Assembly (NCBI GenBank): GCA_964498125.1
Contig: CAZCGE010000025.1
Coordinates: forward strand, 32,520-96,519
Origin: CAMDBL01 sp964498125
Lineage (GTDB): Bacteria; Pseudomonadota; Alphaproteobacteria; Rhizobiales; Hyphomicrobiaceae
Direction of reading: 5' to 3'
Length of the DNA: 64,000 nucleotides
The number at the start of each line of letters is the position of its first letter. Within the stretch, counting starts at the first letter, position 1. Under the pieces are notes generated by a model, which was given only the letters and a program-made list of their open reading frames with translations, made no database searches and had not been told where the DNA came from. Positions 61,317 through 64,000 of this stretch are shown in pieces. A program made the translations under genes and the position numbers.

Positions 61317-61624
61317 GCGTTGACCAACGATTGGCGCTCATCGAATTTGTGACGGGTATGCGGAAAGCGAGTTTCGCCTCGCTCCCAAAGCCTATCACAC
61401 AGCGTGTTGGTCAGATGGCGCGTGGCTTTCGAGGCGGTCTTCATGTCGATCGGCTGCTCGGACAGCGCATAATGCGCCTCGATGTAGATCACCGGATCGC
61501 CGTCGTGATCCTCGCCTGCGCGCACAGTGACGTCCGCGAGCCCGAACGGTCCCATGATCTCCCGCACGGTCTCGCTGATGAGATCGACGATCTCGCGGTC
61601 GAGCGCTTCTGCCAGCTTTGCCAT
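61313..61624 (-). CDS. Unknown protein coupled to the HEPN gene
   Basis: The 103-residue protein starts with a helix (EALDREIVDLISETVREIMG) and continues with a beta-rich part, VTVRAGEDHDGDPVIYIEAH. It lacks the GS...DxD signature of the nucleotidyltransferases that usually pair with HEPN proteins. Overlap with the HEPN start (GTGA) argues for a two-gene functional unit. A role as antitoxin is an inference. Confidence 0.7.
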   Translation of the reverse strand: MAKLAEALDREIVDLISETVREIMGPFGLADVTVRAGEDHDGDPVIYIEAHYALSEQPIDMKTASKATRHLTNTLCDRLWERGETRFPHTRHKFDERQSLVNA

Positions 61625-61709
61625 GATAAAATTCTACAGCGACCATGTCCGGATGTCACGCCGCCCCCTCGATCGTGCAAGTCCGCGCGCTAAGTTCCAG
61701 GAGCGGCCT

Positions 61710-61997
61710 ATGCCCACCGTCAACGACAATCCCGCAAAATCCCGCTACGAACTGCCGGTCCAGAGCGGCACGGCATTCGTCCTCTACCGACGCGAGCCTG
61801 GCGTCATCGTGCTGACCCCTGCCGAGGTGCCGGCGCATTTGTCGGGTCGTGAGCTCGGCGGAGCGCTGGTTGCCGCCACGCTGAAGCAAATCCGGGCCGA
61901 AGGCGGCAAAGTGGCGCCGCGCTGCTCGTTCGTGCGTGCGTTCATGGCCGAGCACCCCGAGTTTGACGATCTCCGCGTGCCGCCCGGCGGCGTGTAA
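61710..61997 (+). CDS. Small GNAT-fold acetyltransferase-like protein (COG2388/YjdJ type)
   Basis: The 95-residue protein matches the miniature GNAT family: SRYELPVQSGTAFVLYRREP, VIVLTPAEVPAHLSGRELGG and APRCSFVRAFMAEHPEF. Only the acetyl-CoA-binding half of a normal GNAT is present. The substrate is unknown. CAGGAGCGG precedes the ATG. Confidence 0.88.
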   Translation: MPTVNDNPAKSRYELPVQSGTAFVLYRREPGVIVLTPAEVPAHLSGRELGGALVAATLKQIRAEGGKVAPRCSFVRAFMAEHPEFDDLRVPPGGV

Positions 61998-62051
61998 TGC
62001 GCTGGCTCGCCAGCGTCCCCGGCCTCTTTTGCGGATGGTTCCCGGCATAAC

Positions 62052-62080
62052 TTGACTTCACCGGTTCGAAACCCTATTCG
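62052..62080 (+). promoter_or_regulatory. Likely tRNA-Asp promoter
   Basis: TTGACT (62052-62057) and TATTCG (62075-62080) are 17 bases apart. They lie about 45 bases before the mature tRNA 5' end. Confidence 0.5.
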
Positions 62081-62124
62081 GATATCGCTGTGACGTGCGC
62101 TTCTTCTGAGCGCTCCATGGAATT

Positions 62125-62201
<77 letters not shown>

Positions 62202-62263
62202 TTCCATGACTGCGTCAAACACTGACTGCTTCGCGCCAGCAGCCAGCGTCGCACAGCCCGGCC

Positions 62264-62944
62264 TCACAACAACATCGTCCGCACCCGCTCCTGCACGGCT
62301 GGCCCCTCGTTGCGCCAGCTGTTGAGCCTGCTGCTCACTTCCGCCACCTCGAGCAGGTCGTCGGCCGCCGGCGCCAGCATGTCCACCGCGGCTTCGGCCG
62401 GCACCGCGCCGCAGTCGAGCCAGGGCGCGAATGCGTCCGGCTCGAGAATGGCCGGCATGCGGTCGTGCAGCCAGGATATCGCCGCATTCGACGGCACGGT
62501 GAGAATCGCCATGGTGTCGATCTCGCTGCCGTCGGCGCCGAGCCAATGCTCCCAGATCCCCGCGAAGGCCAGCACCCCGCCGCCACGGCGTTGGATCAGA
62601 TGTGGCCGCTTGGCGCCGGCCTTGCCGAGCCACTCATAAAAGCCATCCGCCGGAACAAGGCAGCGGCGGTGTCGCATGGCGCCGCGAAACGACGGCTTCT
62701 CGGCCGCCGTCTCCGCCCGCGCATTGATCAGCGTCGACAGGCGGGCTGGATCCTTGGCCCAGGACGGAACGAGGCCCCAGCGCACCAGCGCCAGCTCCCT
62801 CTCGAACGTGGCCGTCAGACGCACAATGGCGACGGGCTGCGTCGGCGCGATGTTGTAGCGCGGCGGGAAGGCATGTGGATTTGCGTAACCGAAGGTCTGT
62901 CGCACCGCCTCGTGCGGCGAAGTCAAGCTATAGCGCGAGCACAT
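62264..62944 (-). CDS. SRAP family protein (SOS response-associated peptidase, YedK/HMCES-like)
   Basis: The 226-residue protein starts MCSRYSL, so the catalytic Cys2 is exposed after Met removal. Further blocks are PRYNIAPTQPVAIV, WGLVPSWAKD, NARAETAAEKPSF, RRCLVPADGFYEW and the His in LHDRMPAILE. These proteins crosslink to abasic sites in single-stranded DNA and protect them. GAGGAACGC precedes the ATG. Confidence 0.95.
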   Translation of the reverse strand: MCSRYSLTSPHEAVRQTFGYANPHAFPPRYNIAPTQPVAIVRLTATFERELALVRWGLVPSWAKDPARLSTLINARAETAAEKPSFRGAMRHRRCLVPADGFYEWLGKAGAKRPHLIQRRGGGVLAFAGIWEHWLGADGSEIDTMAILTVPSNAAISWLHDRMPAILEPDAFAPWLDCGAVPAEAAVDMLAPAADDLLEVAEVSSRLNSWRNEGPAVQERVRTMLL

Positions 62945-63107
62945 CTGCGTTCCTCGGTGTCGGCGGAGACGGTGTGCGGCAACCATTCCGAGCTTCGACG
63001 ATCCAAGTCACCGATACCGAGCAGGCAGGCGGGGATCCACACGCCAACAGTCCGCGCATATGATATCAACGGCCTTTCGTGGCGCGATCGCCTGTTGGCA
63101 AAAGCGC

Positions 63108-63428
63108 TCACAGGATTGCGTCAAAGCCCTTCCGACGCATCAGTGAAAGCAGCTTCAGCGTCGATCCGCTCGGTCGCTTGGCCCCCCGCTCGATTTTGCT
63201 CACATAATCCGTAGACACGTTCAGTGCTCGTGCGAACACGGCTTGGCTGACACCCGCTTTCTCGCGCATTTCGACGATATTCTCGGCCGTCAGAGCCTCC
63301 ACGGTGGTCAGGCAGCGCACGTCGAAATCGCGCATCGTCTGTTTGTCGACCAGCCCCAGTCGATGCATGCCACGCACCGTCTCGTGCATCGCTTCGGCGA
63401 TCTCGCTTCGATACTTATTCTTCGCCAT
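63108..63428 (-). CDS. HigA-like XRE antitoxin
   Basis: The 106-residue protein has an N-terminal region (AEAMHETVRGMHRLGLVDKQ, TMRDFDVRCLT) and a C-terminal helix-turn-helix (REKAGVSQAVFARALNVSTD, YVSKIERGAKRPSG). It matches the XRE partners of RelE-type (PF06296) toxins. It begins inside the last codons of the toxin gene. A GTG three bases upstream is an alternative start. Confidence 0.9.
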   Translation of the reverse strand: MAKNKYRSEIAEAMHETVRGMHRLGLVDKQTMRDFDVRCLTTVEALTAENIVEMREKAGVSQAVFARALNVSTDYVSKIERGAKRPSGSTLKLLSLMRRKGFDAIL

Positions 63429-63789
63429 CACACTCGACCTCCCAAAGCTGGCCAGCCTCGATCAACGTCTCCAAGCCCGTCGCGTCAAGACCAAGGATGA
63501 GCGCGCCGGTTTCGGCCATGTCACGCTCGTCGGCGGCCGAGATGTTCTCGCGCCCACTCTTGGCAAAGCCGAACACGAACACGGCGCGCGTTCCAGCACG
63601 ATAAGCAATGATGGTGCGCAATCCACCACGCCGGCCGGCGCCTTCCCGCGCCGCACGCTGCTTGATGAGCCCACGTCCGAGATCCGCGTCGATCAAGCCA
63701 TCCTCGGCCCGAATGACCGCATCGCACAGCGCCGCATCCGTCAGTTTTTCCTTGCGTTGAAATCGCCGGAAAGTCTTCGTCTTGAACAT
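63415..63789 (-). CDS. RelE/HigB-like toxin (PF06296 type)
   Basis: The 124-residue protein matches the family of HigB-like mRNA interferases: FKTKTFRRFQRKEKLTDAAL, GLIDADLGRGLIKQR, RRGGLRTIIAYRAGTRAVFV and FGFAKSGRENIS. The toxin gene comes first and the antitoxin second, the usual HigBA order. ATG 63789 follows the promoter and operator at 63820-63848. Confidence 0.9.
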   Translation of the reverse strand: MFKTKTFRRFQRKEKLTDAALCDAVIRAEDGLIDADLGRGLIKQRAAREGAGRRGGLRTIIAYRAGTRAVFVFGFAKSGRENISAADERDMAETGALILGLDATGLETLIEAGQLWEVECDGEE

Positions 63790-63819
63790 TCGCAAGGCGC
63801 TTGCCCTCTGATGCGTTGA

Positions 63820-63848
63820 ATTATAGGACTTAGACCTATAAATTGCAA
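63820..63848 (-). promoter_or_regulatory. Promoter and palindromic operator of the toxin-antitoxin operon
   Basis: Read on the minus strand, TTGCAA (63848-63843), 17 bases and TATAAT (63825-63820) form a near-consensus sigma-70 promoter. The spacer holds a perfect palindrome, TTATAGG-TCTAAGT-CCTATAA (63841-63821). It is a likely binding site for the helix-turn-helix antitoxin, giving autorepression. Confidence 0.75.
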
Positions 63849-63880
63849 GCGAATAATGACCAGGACCTTCCCCAAAAAAT

Positions 63881-64000
63881 TCAGGGGAAGCGGAAGGCGA
63901 GCTGGGGCATCGCCTGGAGGGGCCTGATCGCGCGTCGGGGTGATCTGGCGCAGACCTCACGAATGCCGTCGGCGATGGCGTAATAGCGGAAATCCGGTAT
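63881..64000 (-). CDS. Possible 3' end of a gene entering from the right edge
   Basis: The minus-strand frame is open from the window edge to a TGA at 63881-63883 and encodes 39 residues (IPDFRYYAIADGIREVCARS, then basic residues). No family is recognised. Its short length makes it uncertain. Confidence 0.3.
   Translation of the reverse strand: MPDFRYYAIADGIREVCARSPRRAIRPLQAMPQLAFRFP

Overview
The window is about 65% G+C and gene-dense, and by gene content comes from an alphaproteobacterial chromosome. The evidence is a CckA-type hybrid kinase, DUF3126 beside a gamma carbonic anhydrase, DUF4170 beside an MsbA-like exporter, a PAS_5 protein, paired PilZ domains, a single-cysteine DksA, and the run DUF815 ATPase / yajC / secD / secF / Mth938-like / squalene-phytoene-synthase-like. 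The order cannot be fixed from the sequence alone; Rhodospirillales or Hyphomicrobiales are most likely. I see no prophage, insertion sequence or CRISPR array.

Layout. 1-9,430: a truncated exported protein, sfsA, an exported creatininase-like protein, a NhaD-like carrier, ubiA, DUF4170 and an MsbA-like ABC exporter, then a PP2C phosphatase and two FHA proteins. 9,430-16,950: a Ser/Thr kinase with a seven-bladed WD40 tail, a double cold-shock protein, a DUF192 protein, a hydrolase, a CoA-transferase, a phosphoglycolate-phosphatase-like HAD and a small secreted protein. 17,100-28,220: an AEC transporter, a duplicated DUF3126 protein with gamma carbonic anhydrase, CBS, rhomboid, PAS, double PilZ, a transglutaminase-like protease flanked by inverted repeats, patatin, hisI, an IscU-like scaffold with yidD, a core-only MetE and dksA. 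28,300-38,100: MscS and FliO-like proteins, cckA, aroB-aroK, an HMG-CoA-lyase-like enzyme, a BKACE enzyme and a ureohydrolase. 38,190-40,160: a small accessory island with a nucleotidyltransferase pair and two coupled unknown genes. 40,340-47,400: a YVTN propeller, folP, YciI, an orphan ParA with partner, glmM and the DUF815 ATPase. 47,650-51,950: the Sec accessory operon with two homologues of complex I assembly factors. 52,030-60,820: an SGNH hydrolase, a BON/OmpA envelope protein, a 32-residue membrane microprotein, a triple helix-hairpin-helix membrane protein, an orphan DmsC and an FMN alpha-hydroxy-acid oxidase. 60,850-64,000: a HEPN pair, a small GNAT, tRNA-Asp, an SRAP protein and a HigBA-type toxin-antitoxin pair with a visible promoter and operator.

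How the parts fit. Clear functional units are the Sec operon, the phospho-threonine signalling cluster (kinase, phosphatase and two FHA readers), aroK-aroB, the IscU-like/yidD overlap and the toxin-antitoxin-like pairs. The intergenic spaces hold many palindromic repeats of at least six unrelated families, most between convergent genes or just after stop codons. The most unusual are a perfect 27-bp inverted repeat around the transglutaminase-like gene, two equal-length 82-bp elements 14 kb apart, and twin 27-nt palindromes in the leader of the HMG-CoA-lyase-like gene.
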